From Pseudomonadota bacterium (GTDB lineage: Bacteria; Pseudomonadota; Alphaproteobacteria; Caulobacterales; Caulobacteraceae): a stretch of 33,473 nt of DNA. Positions within the stretch are counted from its first letter, which is position 1, and every line of letters begins with the position of its first letter. The stretch covers positions 1 through 33,473 of the forward strand of contig CAUJHW010000026.1 of NCBI GenBank assembly GCA_963205005.1, in the 5' to 3' direction. The position numbers and the translations under genes were made by a program. The notes under the pieces were generated by a model. That model ran no database searches. It had not been told where the DNA came from and saw only the letters and a program-made list of their open reading frames with translations. Below are positions 24,061 through 32,389 of the stretch, piece after piece.

Positions 24061-25980
24061 ATGGCGATTTATAACTTCGAAACCATCACGGACGCGCAAG
24101 CGGCCGGCTTTACCGGGAATGACACGCTCATTTTCGGTCAGAGCGGTGAAACCGCGAACAAGACCACGGTTCGCTTCAACGCGGCGACGGCCACCTCGAC
24201 GGCCACCGTCACCATCATTTCGGGCCTGACCGGCAAGTCGGCGACTTTCGCGCCGGCCGTGTCGACCAAGCTCCCGATCTTCACCGACGGCAGCCTGCTG
24301 TTCATCGGTGACGCGACCGCTCAGTCACTCGACTCGGCCGCTCAGCCGGCCGGCGATTCCGGCTCGAACGACGCCATGTACGGCGGTGACGGCAACGACA
24401 CCCTGCTGACGGGCGCTGGCGCTGACCTGGTTCAAGGCAACCAGGGCGACGACACGATCGCGGCCGGCACGGGCAACGACACCGCTTACGGCGGTCAGGG
24501 CAACGACACCATCGACGCCGGCTCGGGCACGAACTTCGTGCAGGGCAACCTCGGCACCGACGTCCTGTCGTCCACGGGCAGCACCGCGGCCACCATCCTC
24601 GGCGGCCAGGGCAATGACTCGGTCACCGGTGCCGCCGGCGCTGACTTCCTGAATGGCAACCTCGGCGACGACACCATCGCGGGCGCTGCCGGCAACGACA
24701 CCATCCTCGGCGAAGGCGGCGCGGACACGATCACTTCGACCACCGGTGAAACCGGCCTGGTCTCGATCGATGGCGGCATTGGCAACGACAACATCACCAC
24801 CGGCGCGGCTTCGACCAACATCGCGGGCGGCGACGGCGACGACACCGTCACTTCCGGCACCGGCACCGTGGGTTCGGCCGTTGGTTCGATCCAGGGCAAC
24901 GCCGGCGATGACGCGCTGACGTCGTCCAACATCGGCAAGGACAACATCCTTGGCGGCCAGGGCAACGACACCATCACCTCGACCGCCGCTGGCGGCGCGG
25001 GCTTCGACCTGCTGAACGGCAACCTGGGCAACGACAGTATCGTTGGCTCTGTCACGGCCGATCAGCTCATTGGTGAAGACGGCAACGACACTCTGACTGC
25101 TGGCGGCGGCAACGACGTCATCAGCGGTGGCGCTGGCAATGACAGCGTCATCGGTGGTGCCGGCAACGACAACGTGACGGGTGGCGACGGGAACGATACT
25201 GTCGACATGTATGCGGGCGGTGCTGACAGCGGTACGTCGGCTTCTGGCGGCGACACCATCGATACCGGGGCCGGCAACGACTCCTTGGTCGGTGGTTCGT
25301 TTAACGATGTCATCACGCTCGGCGACGGCAACGACACCGTCGTTGGCGGCACCGACACGACCGCTGCGGGTACCAACGGTGGTGCTGATATCATCAGCGG
25401 CGGTGCGGGTAACGACTCCATCGACGGCGGCACTGGTAACGACCAGATCACTGGCGGTGAGGGCAACGACAGCATCCTCGGTGGCACCGGCGCCAACAAC
25501 ATCGATGGCGGTGGCGGCAACGACAGCCTGGCCGGTGGCGACGACACCGTCTCCGACACCATCCAGGGTGGCGACGGCAACGACACCATCGACGGTGGCA
25601 CGCTGATCGACTTCCTCAGCGGCGGTAACGGGAACGACGTGTTCCAGTTCACGGCGGGTGACTCCGGCTTCACGGCTGGCGCCATCGACCGGGTCCTGGA
25701 CTGGCAGGGCGGCACCTCCGGTGCGGTTCTCGACACCCTGGACTTCGCCACGGCGGGTACCGTCAACAACTACATCGAAGCCGGCACGGCGACGGACTTC
25801 ACCACGGCCCTGGCCGCGGCGAACGCCTTCTTCACCGCCAACACTTCGATCGACTACTACGCGGTCCAGCTGTCGGACGGCGTCGTGGTCTTCTCGGACA
25901 ACGCCACGAACACCACGGTCGACGCGGTGGTCCTGGTTGGCCGCACGCTCGCCGACGTGGCCTTCGACAACATCGTCTAA
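24061..25980 (+). CDS. Secreted RTX (calcium-binding) S-layer-like protein
   Basis: A 639-residue acidic, glycine/asparagine/aspartate-rich protein without cysteine or cleaved signal peptide. Residues 1-100 form a Thr/Ala-rich N-terminal domain beginning MAIYNFETITDAQAAGF. Residues from about 107 to 530 are dense RTX nonapeptides (GG-x-G-N-D-x-I/L type, for example YGGDGNDTL and IDGGTGNDQI), which bind calcium and fold as a beta-roll. The last 110 residues have aromatic and hydrophobic content and end GRTLADVAFDNIV, the kind of extreme C-terminus used as a type I signal. GGAGAG precedes the ATG by six bases. It lies directly after a PrtD/PrtE-type exporter and is followed by a strong terminator, fitting abundant expression. 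It does not start like RsaA and is shorter, so an S-layer role is inferred from context only; an adhesin or other surface RTX protein is possible. Confidence 0.85.
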   Translation: MAIYNFETITDAQAAGFTGNDTLIFGQSGETANKTTVRFNAATATSTATVTIISGLTGKSATFAPAVSTKLPIFTDGSLLFIGDATAQSLDSAAQPAGDSGSNDAMYGGDGNDTLLTGAGADLVQGNQGDDTIAAGTGNDTAYGGQGNDTIDAGSGTNFVQGNLGTDVLSSTGSTAATILGGQGNDSVTGAAGADFLNGNLGDDTIAGAAGNDTILGEGGADTITSTTGETGLVSIDGGIGNDNITTGAASTNIAGGDGDDTVTSGTGTVGSAVGSIQGNAGDDALTSSNIGKDNILGGQGNDTITSTAAGGAGFDLLNGNLGNDSIVGSVTADQLIGEDGNDTLTAGGGNDVISGGAGNDSVIGGAGNDNVTGGDGNDTVDMYAGGADSGTSASGGDTIDTGAGNDSLVGGSFNDVITLGDGNDTVVGGTDTTAAGTNGGADIISGGAGNDSIDGGTGNDQITGGEGNDSILGGTGANNIDGGGGNDSLAGGDDTVSDTIQGGDGNDTIDGGTLIDFLSGGNGNDVFQFTAGDSGFTAGAIDRVLDWQGGTSGAVLDTLDFATAGTVNNYIEAGTATDFTTALAAANAFFTANTSIDYYAVQLSDGVVVFSDNATNTTVDAVVLVGRTLADVAFDNIV

Positions 25981-26008
25981 GCCTCACAGCTTCGACGAAC
26001 CACGGATT

Positions 26009-26040
26009 GGGCCGCCCCTCTGGGGCGGCCCTTTTCTTTT
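26009..26040 (+). terminator. Strong intrinsic terminator after the RTX gene
   Basis: A perfect 10-bp stem, GGGCCGCCCC (26009-26018) and GGGGCGGCCC (26022-26031), with a 3-base loop is followed by TTTTCTTTT. It lies 28 bases after the RTX stop and should end that transcript efficiently. Confidence 0.92.
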
Positions 26041-26080
26041 GCGCGCTGCACGGCGGGCTTCGGGCCCGTGATGACGGTCT

Positions 26081-26106
26081 GCCGCGCGGCCGCGCGGCCG
26101 CGCGGC
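26081..26106. repeat. Palindromic GCCGCGCG triple repeat
   Basis: Three head-to-tail copies of GCCGCGCG plus GC form a 26-base stretch that is its own reverse complement and contains two NotI-type GCGGCCGC sites. It lies 40 bases after the RTX terminator. It could be slippage-prone; no function is evident. Confidence 0.7.
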
Positions 26107-26440
26107 ACGACGATGTTCGGATGGCTGCGCTCTCCGCGCGGTCAGGGGGGCGAACCGGCCCGAAACGCAAACGGCCGGACGACGGAATCCTGAGATCCAT
26201 CGCCCGGCCAATGTGACACAGCCAAGGAGAGCAAGGCTGAGTGTCAGAGGCTAGCGGATGGCTCCACCCTCGGGAAGTCCGCCGCGGATCACGTCTCGTT
26301 CATCTCGGGCGCCCCCTGCCGTCCCTCGCTGCGGCTTCGCGCCGGGTTCCCCTCAGGCCGATCTAGCCAGCGTCGCCACCGGCTCGCTATGGTCACGACC
26401 GCCGCGCGCCCGAGCGCAGGCAGACTCCCGGGACCCCTGA

Positions 26441-28702
26441 ATGACCGACCTCGACGCTTCCGCCGCCTCCGATCCGCTGGCGCGCCAGGCCCGGGCCCTG
26501 ATCGAGTCGCCGGCGCCGCCCGCCGAGGCATGCCTGGCTTTGGCCCGCGACCTCTATCAGGCGCACCGGTTCGGCGAGGGCGAGCGGCTGACAGCCCGCG
26601 CCGTCGCCGCCCACCCCGGCGCGCGGGATCTCTGGAACATTCGCGGCGTGTTCCTGCGCATGCTCCGCCGCCCCCGCGAAGCCCTGGCGGCCCTGGATGA
26701 GGCCGTCCGCCTCGATCCCGGCTTCACCGGCGGCATGGTCAACCGGGGCAACGTCCTGCTTGATCTGGCAGACGGTCAGGCCGCGCTGGCCCAGTTCACC
26801 CGGCTGCTGGACCTCGACCCCCACGGCCCGATGCCGCGCACGCTGGTCGGCCGCGCGCTCCTGCGCCTGGGCCGGGCCGATGAGGCTGTCGCCCGCTTCC
26901 GCGAGGCCGTGTCGCTGAAGGCCGACTACGCCGAGGCCTGGCTCGACCTGATCGGCGCGCTGAACCACCTGAAACGGTTCGACGAGGTGGAGAGCGCCCT
27001 CAACGACGCCCTCCTGGCCAATCCCGGCAACGGCAAGCTCCTGGAAGGCAAGGCGCTGATGCTGCGCGTGTCGGGCCAGACGAAACGGGCCGAGACCTTC
27101 CTGCGGGACATGCTGGCGCACCTGCCCGCCGCGGCGTGGGTGCATTTCCACCTGGGCAACCTGCTTACCGAGATCGCGACGGAAGAGGCCATCGGCCACC
27201 TGCGCCGGGCCGACCAGCTGGAGCCCAACCGACTCGACCACATGATGGTCCTGCTGCAGGCGCTGGAGCGCAGCCAGGGCGGCGACGAGGGCGAGCGTCT
27301 GGATGAGGCCCACGCCCTTGCCCTGCGGGTGCGCGCCCACTCCGGTCTCAATGCCGCACAGACGGCCCTGCTGCGCGACGTGTTCGTGCGGGTGAGCGCG
27401 TTTGCCGATCTTGAGTCGCTGGGCAGCTTCGAGGCTCTGGGCCGAAGCTGGGCGGAAGGTGGCCTGCACAACGCCCTGCTGCGCCAGATGGGCCAGGCGA
27501 CGACGCCGGCCCGGGTGCGCGAGCTGGTGGAACAGCACCGGATCTGGGGCCGCGCCGCCGAGGCGCTCACGGCCCGGGCCCCGATCCGCCGGCCAGCGCC
27601 CCGCGCGGCGGACGGTCGGGTGCGGCTGGGGATCATGTCGTCAGATCTGCGCGACCATCCCGTCGGCTACTTCGCCCTGCCTTTGCTGGAGCACATCGAC
27701 CGGTCCCGCTTCGAGGTCTTTGTCTATTCCTACTACCGTGGCCCGGCGGACGCCGTGCAGTCGCGGGTCCAGGCGCTGGCGGACCGCTTCTACCTGTGGC
27801 CGGAGATCGCGGCGCGGGACGCGGCGCAGCGCATCGCCGACGACCAGCTGGACCTGCTGATCGAGCTGGGCGGCTCGACCTACATGAACAAGCTCGAGGT
27901 CATGGCCTACCGTCCGGCCCCGCTTCAGGCGAGCTGGCTGGGCTACCCCCACTCGTCGGGCCTGACGAGCATCGACCACTACATCTGCGACACGCACAAC
28001 GCGCCCACCGACCCGGCCCTGCTGATCGAGCAGCCCCTGGTCATGTCGGGCAGCTGGATCGCCATGAGCCCGGCCCTGGTGGCGCGGGCGCCGCAGCCTT
28101 CCGGCGAGCCGCCAGAGCGCCGCAAGGGTCATCTGACCTACGGCACGGCCAACAACCCCCACAAGTTCACGGCCGATCTGCTGGCGGCGTGGGCGCGAAT
28201 CACCGCCGCGACGCCCGGTGCGCACTTCGCGTTCATCCGACCGGAGGCCGGTTCCAGGGTCTTCCGCCGCAACGTGGAGTCCGCCTTCGCCGCCCAGGGC
28301 GTCAGCGCCGACCGCATCGACTGGCACGTGACCCGCGGCGGGCACATGGCGGCCTACGAGGAGATCGACATCTCGCTCGACACCTTCCCGCTGACCGGCG
28401 GAACCACGACCGTGGAGTCGCTGCTGATGGGGGTTCCGGTCGTCAGCCTCGCGGGCGAGGCGGTGTTCGAGCGGCTGAGCCGGTCGATCCTGATCAACGC
28501 GGGCCTCGGTGACCTCTGCACGACCTCCATCGCGGACTACGAAGCCTGCGCGCTGCGCCTGGCCGGCGATTTCCAACGCCGGCTTTCGCTTCGCGAGACG
28601 CTTCGCGCCACCCTGGAAGCTTCGCCCCTCGGCCAGACGGAGGCCTTCGCCAGGGGCTTCTACGACATGATCTACAGGTCGGTGCGGCCGGAAGCCGACT
28701 AG
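26441..28702 (+). CDS. TPR-GT41 (SPINDLY/OGT-like) protein glycosyltransferase
   Basis: A 753-residue protein. Residues about 25-330 are TPR-type helical repeats (for example ALAALDEAVRLDPGF, AVARFREAVSLKADYAEAW). Residues about 393-745 form a GT41 catalytic region: SSDLRDHPVGYFALPLL with His406 at the position of the OGT active-site His, LIELGGSTYMNKLEVMAYRP, QASWLGYPHSSGL, the NNPHKF segment with Lys575, and TFPLTGGTTTVESLLMGVPV for nucleotide-sugar binding. Enzymes of this family O-glycosylate Ser/Thr of proteins; in Caulobacter a related TPR enzyme, FlmG, glycosylates flagellins. Here the neighbour is the secreted RTX protein, so cytoplasmic glycosylation of it before export is an attractive inference. 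The protein is complete, with no signal peptide. The start ATG at 26441 has only a weak ribosome site. Its stop is shared with the opposing gene as CTAG. Confidence 0.88.
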   Translation: MTDLDASAASDPLARQARALIESPAPPAEACLALARDLYQAHRFGEGERLTARAVAAHPGARDLWNIRGVFLRMLRRPREALAALDEAVRLDPGFTGGMVNRGNVLLDLADGQAALAQFTRLLDLDPHGPMPRTLVGRALLRLGRADEAVARFREAVSLKADYAEAWLDLIGALNHLKRFDEVESALNDALLANPGNGKLLEGKALMLRVSGQTKRAETFLRDMLAHLPAAAWVHFHLGNLLTEIATEEAIGHLRRADQLEPNRLDHMMVLLQALERSQGGDEGERLDEAHALALRVRAHSGLNAAQTALLRDVFVRVSAFADLESLGSFEALGRSWAEGGLHNALLRQMGQATTPARVRELVEQHRIWGRAAEALTARAPIRRPAPRAADGRVRLGIMSSDLRDHPVGYFALPLLEHIDRSRFEVFVYSYYRGPADAVQSRVQALADRFYLWPEIAARDAAQRIADDQLDLLIELGGSTYMNKLEVMAYRPAPLQASWLGYPHSSGLTSIDHYICDTHNAPTDPALLIEQPLVMSGSWIAMSPALVARAPQPSGEPPERRKGHLTYGTANNPHKFTADLLAAWARITAATPGAHFAFIRPEAGSRVFRRNVESAFAAQGVSADRIDWHVTRGGHMAAYEEIDISLDTFPLTGGTTTVESLLMGVPVVSLAGEAVFERLSRSILINAGLGDLCTTSIADYEACALRLAGDFQRRLSLRETLRATLEASPLGQTEAFARGFYDMIYRSVRPEAD

Positions 28703-29352
28703 CGGCGGAAGTATTCGCTCAGGATGTCGGCCGGCGACTTGCGGAAGGCAAGTCGGCCGTCCGCGCCGGTGTAGGCCAGTTGGCCGGCGCCGACCTTGGC
28801 GTCGAGAACGCTGGTCCCCTGGCTGATCACCGCGCCGTCGCCCACCTCGCAGCGGCCGATGATGGCGGAGTTGGGATAGACCACCACGCCCTCGCCGATC
28901 ACCGGGATCCGGTCCTTGTGCCGGCCGATGGTGGAGTTCTGGTAGAGCACCAGGAAGTTGCCGTAGGTGGCCTTGGCCAGGACGATGCCGACGCTGTGGC
29001 CGATGTAGAAGACCGGCGGCATGGCGATCTCGTAGAACAGGTCGATCCCGTTCAGCGCCTTGTTCATCAGGAACAGCCGGGTGGCGGCGGCGGTGTCGCC
29101 CGAGCGCGTGTAGATCGTGTTGCTCAGGAAATACAACAGGATGCAGTGCTGCGAGGACTGCAGCACGTTGAACTGGTCGGGCCGCCAGGGGGCGCAGGCG
29201 TTGATGCAGACGTGCATCCGCTCCAGCGCCTCATCCAGGTGGGCGTCCACCGCCGCGCGGAAGGCGGCTTCGCGGCCGTCCGGCACGATCGCGGCACACT
29301 GGGCGGTAAGATAGCCCACGAGGCTCTCGCGGGTATGGTCGATCAGCTTCAA
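28699..29352 (-). CDS. Serine-acetyltransferase-like hexapeptide protein
   Basis: A 217-residue protein resembling CysE-type acetyltransferases: an N-terminal helical domain (about 1-105), then a left-handed beta-helix. Recognisable blocks are NKALNGIDLFYEI, PPVFYIGHSVGIVLAKATYG, LYQNSTIG and VIGEGVVVYPNSAIIGRCEVGDGAVISQGT. In CysE the beta-helix carries the acetyl-CoA site. Homologues in surface-glycan clusters are thought to act on sugars or on serine-derived groups rather than in cysteine synthesis. It is last in the minus-strand sugar operon and starts at an ATG overlapping the SDR stop (ATGA). Substrate is unknown. Confidence 0.78.
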   Translation of the reverse strand: MKLIDHTRESLVGYLTAQCAAIVPDGREAAFRAAVDAHLDEALERMHVCINACAPWRPDQFNVLQSSQHCILLYFLSNTIYTRSGDTAAATRLFLMNKALNGIDLFYEIAMPPVFYIGHSVGIVLAKATYGNFLVLYQNSTIGRHKDRIPVIGEGVVVYPNSAIIGRCEVGDGAVISQGTSVLDAKVGAGQLAYTGADGRLAFRKSPADILSEYFRR

Positions 29353-30146
29353 GCCTTGAGCCCCCTCAGACAGTCGCGGACGACATCCTCGACCGGCCGC
29401 GCGCGGACCCCCAGGCCTGCAAGCCGGACAGCCGAGGCGTTGGGCGGGGGCGGCGGATCAGCCTCCCCGGTGAAGCGTACGCTCCAGCCCTCGGCCTCGA
29501 AGACCGCGGCGATCTCGGCGTTGGAGGTGAGCCGACCGGCGGCGACATTGTAGATCCCCGCGCCGCCGGCGATGGCGATCAGGGCGCTGACCACGTCGTC
29601 CAGATGGATGTAGTCGCGGCGGATATGCGGGCTCGACGCGAGGACCAGTTCCCGCGAGGTCCGGGCGGCGATCAGCCACTCCGACAGGAACCCCGGCGCG
29701 CCGTCGCCGCCGTCATAGACATTGGACAGCCGCGCCACCGCGCCGCGTCCCCCGGCGCGGGCCAGGGCGAGGTTCTCGCCCAGCGCCTTGGAGAGGTCAT
29801 AGACCCGGCGCGGGTCTGCGGGGTCGAACACCAGCGGCGTGGCCTCATCGACCTCGGACTGCGGCAGGCCGTCGTAGAGCCGGGTGGAGGAACAGTAGAC
29901 CAGCCGCTCGAACCGGCCGGCGCGGATGATCTCGCTGACCAGGCTGGCGTGGGCCTCGACGGTGTCGAAGGGCCTGCGGTCGTAGTCGGCGGTCAGGCCG
30001 GCGCAGTAGTAGACGACGCCCAGGTCGCGCTTCAGCAGGTCCGGGTCGCCCTTGGCCGGGGTCCAGGGCGCGGCGCCCTCGGCCGCCAACCGCTGCGCCA
30101 GACGGCCCCCGACGAACCCCCGCGCGCCGACGACGGTGACGCTCAT
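29349..30146 (-). CDS. NAD-dependent epimerase/dehydratase (extended SDR)
   Basis: A 265-residue extended short-chain dehydrogenase. The NAD(P)-binding glycine motif GARGFVG is at 7-13, the catalytic Ser is in YCSSTRLY (Ser86/Ser87), and Tyr116/Lys120 form YDLSK. RRDYIHLDDVVSALI near 185-200 is the usual substrate-side block. At 265 residues it is shorter than UDP-glucose-4-epimerase-type proteins (about 310-340). It probably reduces or epimerises a 4-keto sugar nucleotide made by the upstream genes, giving the final sugar of the pathway (inference). The ATG at 30146 overlaps the previous stop as ATGA. Confidence 0.85.
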   Translation of the reverse strand: MSVTVVGARGFVGGRLAQRLAAEGAAPWTPAKGDPDLLKRDLGVVYYCAGLTADYDRRPFDTVEAHASLVSEIIRAGRFERLVYCSSTRLYDGLPQSEVDEATPLVFDPADPRRVYDLSKALGENLALARAGGRGAVARLSNVYDGGDGAPGFLSEWLIAARTSRELVLASSPHIRRDYIHLDDVVSALIAIAGGAGIYNVAAGRLTSNAEIAAVFEAEGWSVRFTGEADPPPPPNASAVRLAGLGVRARPVEDVVRDCLRGLKA

Positions 30147-30634
30147 GCGCCGCGCTCGCCGATCCGGCGCGCCGGCACGCCGCCATAGATCGCATAGGCG
30201 GGCACCTCGCCGCGCACCACGGCGCCGGCGGCGATCACGCAGCCCTTGCGCAGGATGGCGCCGTCCAGCAGCACCACGCCCGAGCCCAGCCAGCAGTCGT
30301 CCTCGATGACGATGCCGCCCCTGGACGGCTGGAAGCCCTGGTCCTTGATCATCCGGTCGCGGTCGGCGATGGCGTGGTTGGTGGGGGCGAGCGTGCAGTT
30401 GGCGGCGATCGCCACGCCCTGGCCGATGCGCACGCCGTTGCCGGTGTAGATCACCGTGCCGGAGTTGATCGCGCTGTCGGCGCCGATGACCACGTCGCCG
30501 GAGCCGCCGGTCGGCTTGATCTTGACGAAGCTGTCGATCATCACCCGGGGCCCGATCTCGATCAGGGTGCCGCGCACCGACTCCTCGATGTCGGCCATCG
30601 GCGAGATACGGGCGGTGGGGTCGATCCTAAGCAT
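30143..30634 (-). CDS. Hexapeptide-repeat acyltransferase
   Basis: A 163-residue left-handed beta-helix protein of the maltose/virginiamycin/NeuD-like acetyltransferase group. Hexapeptide turns run from about residue 25 onward (VVIGADSAINSGTVIY, VRIGQGVAIAANCTLAPTNH), with the acetyltransferase His in APTNHAI, and the C-terminal block VIAAGAVVRGEVPAYAIYGG typical of the family. It likely adds an acetyl group to the sugar made by this operon. The start is the ATG at 30634, inside the end of the epimerase gene (8-base overlap); an in-frame ATG at 30655 is possible but would extend the overlap. Confidence 0.82.
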   Translation of the reverse strand: MLRIDPTARISPMADIEESVRGTLIEIGPRVMIDSFVKIKPTGGSGDVVIGADSAINSGTVIYTGNGVRIGQGVAIAANCTLAPTNHAIADRDRMIKDQGFQPSRGGIVIEDDCWLGSGVVLLDGAILRKGCVIAAGAVVRGEVPAYAIYGGVPARRIGERGA

Positions 30635-31157
30635 CGTAGTCAGGGTAGGCCGCATCGGCCGCCGACATCAACGCAGGCGCCATCGGCCAGGTGATGCCGA
30701 ACGCCGGGTCGTCCCAGCGCACGCCGGCGGCGTGGCCGGGCGTGTAGGCGGGCGCGATCTGGTAGAGCACGTCGGTGTCGGGCTCGAGCGTTATGAAGCC
30801 GTGTGCAACCCCCTCGGGGATGAACAGGCCCCGCAGGCTGTCGGCCGACAGTTCGGTCCCGACCCAGTGGCGGTGCGTGGGGCTGTCGGGTCGCAGGTCG
30901 ACGGCCACGTCGAACACCCGGCCGCGGACCGCGCGGACCAGCTTGGTCTCGGCGCGCGGCGCCTTCTGGAAGTGCATCCCCCGCAGGGTGCCGGCGCGGG
31001 GGTTGGTCGAGATGCTGGTCTGCGCCGGTTCGAACGGGATGCCAGCGGCGGCGAACTCATAGGGGCAGTGGAGCCGGGCGAAACCGCCGCGCTCGTCCAC
31101 ATGCGGCTCGGCCTCCACGATCACCACGCCGGCGATGTCGGTGGCCGTAAAGCGCAT
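30627..31157 (-). CDS. RmlC-like sugar 3,5-epimerase
   Basis: A 176-residue cupin of the dTDP-4-dehydrorhamnose 3,5-epimerase family. RGMHFQ (59-64) carries the catalytic His62, followed by Lys72, the FDVAVDLR strand (81-89), GVAHGF with His119, Tyr132, and RWDDPAFGITWP near 147-158. The family epimerises C3 and/or C5 of 4-keto-6-deoxy sugar nucleotides. Next to rfbG and a C-methyltransferase rather than rmlA/B/D, it probably acts on a CDP-linked 4-keto sugar, perhaps after C-methylation (inference). I chose the ATG at 31157, overlapping the previous stop by one base; the frame stays open to 31256 in low-complexity sequence. Confidence 0.85.
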   Translation of the reverse strand: MRFTATDIAGVVIVEAEPHVDERGGFARLHCPYEFAAAGIPFEPAQTSISTNPRAGTLRGMHFQKAPRAETKLVRAVRGRVFDVAVDLRPDSPTHRHWVGTELSADSLRGLFIPEGVAHGFITLEPDTDVLYQIAPAYTPGHAAGVRWDDPAFGITWPMAPALMSAADAAYPDYDA

Positions 31158-32389
31158 CAGTCGAGGACCTGCGTCTCGGGCGAGGCGATCACGAACCGGC
31201 CGCCCCAGTCGGCGATGAAGCCGAGCTGGCGGGTGATCTCGTCCTTCAGGTTCCACGGCAGGATCAGCACATAATCCGGCCGCGAGGCCCGCACCGCGTC
31301 CGGCGCGCGGACCGGAATGTGGCTGCCAGGCAGGTAGCGGTCCTGCTTGGCGGGATTGGCGTCATAGGCCTCGACGATGTCGTCGCAGGTGGTCCCGCAG
31401 TAGTTGAGGAAGGTGTTGCCCTTGGCCGCCGCACCGTAGGCCGCAATGGCCTTGCCGTCGTCGCGGGCGGCCTGGAGGAAGGCCTGGAAGCTGTCGCGCA
31501 CGGCTTCGACCCGGGCGGTGAAGCCGTCGTAGGTCTCCGCCCGGTTGAGGCCGGCGGCCGCCTCGGCCTCGCGCAGGGACCGCAGCGCGTCGGTCTCCTC
31601 GTGGCCCGAGGCCTGGTGGCAGCAGAACAGCCGCAGCGAGCCGCCGTGGGTGGGAAGCAGCTCCACGTCGAACACCCGCATGTGGTGGGCGCCCAGCACC
31701 TGCTCCACCGCCAGCAGCGACAGGTAGGAATAGTGCTCGTGATAGATCGTATCGAACTGCACCTTCTCGATCAGGTTCAGGAGGTGCGGGAATTCGAAGG
31801 TCAGCACGCCTTCCGGCTTCAGCACATGCTGGAAGCCGCCGACGAATTCATTGAGGTCCGGCACGTGGGCCAGGACGTTGTTGGCGGCCATCAGGTCGGC
31901 CATGTCGCCGCGGGCGGCCAACGCCTGTCCGGTCCGGGCGTTGAAGAACACCACGTCTGTGCGCACGCCGATGGCGCGGGCGGCCTCGGCGGTGTTGGCC
32001 GTGGGCTCGATCCCAAGGACCGGCACGTCGCGGGCCAGGAAGTGCTTCAGCAGATAGCCGTCGTTGCTGGCGACCTCGACCACCAGCGACTCAGGCCCCA
32101 GGCCGAACCGCTCTATCATGGCGTCGGCATAGCGGCGCGCGTGCTCCACCCAGCCGGGGGAGAAGGACGAGAAGTAGGCGTAGCTGTCGTCGAAGATCGC
32201 GTCGGCCGGCACCTCGTGGTCGGCCTGGACCAGGAAGCAGGCGTCGCAGACCTTGGTGTGCAGCGGGAACACCGGCTCGTTCCCGGCCGCCAGCTGCTCG
32301 GGCGTGAGGTAGCTGTTGGCCAGCGGCTGCAGGCCGAGGTCCAGAAAGGTGCGGGTGAGGGGCGAACGGCAGAAGCGGCAAAGACTCAT
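31157..32389 (-). CDS. Sugar-nucleotide C-methyltransferase
   Basis: A 410-residue protein of the NDP-hexose C-methyltransferase type (TylCIII/NovU-like three-part layout). The N-terminal zinc-binding part has Cys4 and Cys7 (CRFC) and Cys48 and Cys51 (CDAC). The SAM-binding domain shows VVEVASNDGYLLKHF and LGIEPTANTAEAA, followed by ANNVLAHVPDLNEF and the active-site region IYHEHYSYLSL. The C-terminal domain has AAYGAAAKGNTFLNY and DYVLILPWNLKDEI. These enzymes methylate carbon 3 (or 5) of a 4-keto-6-deoxy sugar. It starts at the ATG overlapping the rfbG stop. Together with rfbF/rfbG this predicts a CDP-linked branched-chain sugar. Confidence 0.88.
   Translation of the reverse strand: MSLCRFCRSPLTRTFLDLGLQPLANSYLTPEQLAAGNEPVFPLHTKVCDACFLVQADHEVPADAIFDDSYAYFSSFSPGWVEHARRYADAMIERFGLGPESLVVEVASNDGYLLKHFLARDVPVLGIEPTANTAEAARAIGVRTDVVFFNARTGQALAARGDMADLMAANNVLAHVPDLNEFVGGFQHVLKPEGVLTFEFPHLLNLIEKVQFDTIYHEHYSYLSLLAVEQVLGAHHMRVFDVELLPTHGGSLRLFCCHQASGHEETDALRSLREAEAAAGLNRAETYDGFTARVEAVRDSFQAFLQAARDDGKAIAAYGAAAKGNTFLNYCGTTCDDIVEAYDANPAKQDRYLPGSHIPVRAPDAVRASRPDYVLILPWNLKDEITRQLGFIADWGGRFVIASPETQVLD

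Larger units (their letters stand above)
25981..26440. other. Intergenic region between RTX and GT41 genes
   Basis: A 460-base stretch without a supported gene. It contains the RTX terminator, a short palindromic GC repeat (26081-26106), and a copy of the TGTGACACA plus GGAGAG arrangement (26212-26231). A GTG-started frame of 41 codons from 26241 to 26366 follows that GGAGAG, but its residues show no family likeness. The GT41 promoter should lie here; I cannot place it. Confidence 0.5.

Noticed and set aside
24361..25640. CRISPR-like or tandem DNA repeat array
   Set aside because: The periodic GGCAACGAC-type DNA is simply the codons of RTX nonapeptides in an open frame; there are no unique spacers.
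24495..25769. Two long minus-strand reading frames (24495-25055 and 25062-25769) inside the RTX gene
   Set aside because: They are Pro/Ser/Leu-rich mirror products of the glycine-aspartate repeat codons on the plus strand and resemble no protein.
26241..26366. Small GTG-started frame of 41 codons after a GGAGAG
   Set aside because: Spacing is acceptable, but the residues look like random high-GC translation and no family is suggested.
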